Assembly: GCA_029953675.1 (NCBI GenBank)
Contig: JAMWBK010000012.1
Span: forward strand, 62,001 to 126,000
Source: Rhodosorus marinus
Taxonomy: Eukaryota; Rhodophyta; Stylonematophyceae; Stylonematales; Stylonemataceae
DNA length: 64,000 bases
Direction: 5' to 3'
The notes below the pieces were generated by a model. The model ran no database searches. It was not told the origin of the DNA and saw only the letters and a program-made list of their open reading frames with translations. Position numbers and translations under genes: made by a program. Positions 63,209-64,000 of this stretch are shown here, one piece after another; the stretch's first letter is position 1, and each line of letters begins with the position of its first letter.

Positions 63209-64000
63209 TTACGAAGCCTGGCCATTAGCCTGCCCACCCGCGCCTACGGCCGATCGGTATGGTCGAGAGCCTACGGAAGCTAGCTGGAAGGTGGCTATGC
63301 CAGCGCCTTCGCTAACGGGTCACGGTTTTCATGGCGCCCTTGCAAGTGGGGGTGGTATTTTCGGGGGGTTGCGAATTGATCACCCATGGGATTGAGCTGG
63401 AGCGTGCCTGTAGGCCGGACTGGGGAGTCTTGGTGGTTGATTTTCGGAATGCATTCAACAGCGTCTCGCGGATGCATGCGTTGGAGGTGATCCGACGGGT
63501 TTTTCCGGAGGCGTGGCCCTTCCTCTCCGGTCTTTACGGAAGGGGGATCCTCCCCCACTGCACCAGGGAGGGCACTGTTTTCTAAGCACATACTGGAGTC
63601 CAACAAGCGGATCCTTGTGGGCCTCTACTTCATGCCTGTGCCTTGCACCTCGTTCTCCTGCGTCTAGCGACTGAGGTACCGGCTCTTCGTATCTACGCCT
63701 ATCACGACGACGTGACCTTGCTGGGCGCCCTTGAAACCCTGGCTCGGGGGTTGACCCAGATCGAAGCGATTGCACGTGGAGTAGGTCTGACGGTGGAACC
63801 CGAAAAGTGTAGTTTTCTCACTCCAAGTGAAGTTTCGGTGCCCTCTCTGCCATCTAATCTACGAACCATTGGCGAACGTGAAGGGTTAGAGCACCACGGC
63901 GTCGGTTTCGGGAACAATAACTTCGCCCAAGCCTCTTGCGGACGAGTTTTGACTCGGCACAAGCAGTTCACTGACGCCATTGAGCGCCTTCCAGACAGCA
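63209..64000 (+). pseudogene. RLE-A-related ORF2 fragment, reverse transcriptase (runs off window)
   Basis: Plus strand: RPIGMVESLRKLAGRW, VDFRNAFNSVS, AYHDDVTLLG, EREGLEHHGVGFG. Stops at about 63314 and 63583, and the motif B Gly is changed (QQADP for QQGDP), so it is inactive. It follows directly after the 3' end of an RLE-B copy in the same orientation. Confidence 0.83.

Overview
This window looks like nuclear DNA of a eukaryotic alga. My best guess is a florideophyte red alga of the Chondrus type. The reasons are compact, apparently intronless genes, intermediate GC content, secreted proteins with classical signal peptides, TATA boxes about 100 bp from start codons, a type I sulfatase, and a genome dominated by nested retroelements. 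The species is inferred, not shown. Nothing resembles bacterial operons, rRNA, CRISPR or a complete tRNA.

Only six host genes look intact: a class I SAM-dependent methyltransferase (72-893, -), two paralogous secreted proteins of possible beta-propeller type (14113-15207 and 20837-21910, both -), a secreted sulfatase (32413-34095, +), and two paralogous secreted Tyr/Lys-rich proteins with 14 conserved cysteines (46038-46763, -; 52225-52923, +). A decayed second sulfatase copy lies at 4219-4884, inside a 1.5 kb duplication that also carries the promoter.

Most of the rest is non-LTR retrotransposon sequence of three families, named here RLE-A, RLE-B and RLE-C. RLE-A and RLE-B show a reverse transcriptase. 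All three show a C-terminal Cys/His finger followed by a restriction-like endonuclease motif (D-x14-D). RLE-A has two ORFs and no apurinic endonuclease domain. Its near-complete copies are at 7546-12360, 38826-43583 and 57611-62430, all on the minus strand and all with at least one frameshift. Many 5'-truncated copies, older subfamilies and an inverted copy surround them. RLE-B (24546-28290, -) has a small ORF1 whose stop codon overlaps the ORF2 start (TAATG). RLE-C is seen only as 3' fragments, about a dozen, two of them with clear 7-bp target duplications. Ty1/copia remnants occur at 17729-18165 plus 19014-19866 (one element split by an RLE-C insertion) and at 37241-38590.

Layout: 1-2.4 kb methyltransferase and flank; 2.4-4.9 kb RLE-C piece and broken sulfatase; 4.9-13.5 kb RLE-A copies; 14.1-15.2 kb first propeller-like gene; 15.2-20.3 kb RLE-A, copia and RLE-C mosaic; 20.3-20.5 kb minisatellite; 20.8-22.1 kb second propeller-like gene; 23-31 kb RLE-C and RLE-B; 31.6-34.1 kb intact sulfatase with its flank; 34.4-44.3 kb retroelement mosaic; 46-53 kb the Cys/Tyr-rich gene pair in sparse DNA; 53.2-64 kb nested RLE elements.

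The most interesting signals concern RLE mechanism: a conserved 3'-terminal hairpin with a degenerate 10-bp tail, a hairpin immediately before ORF2, same-orientation end-to-end junctions that look like reverse-transcriptase template jumping, and palindromes at 5' junctions.
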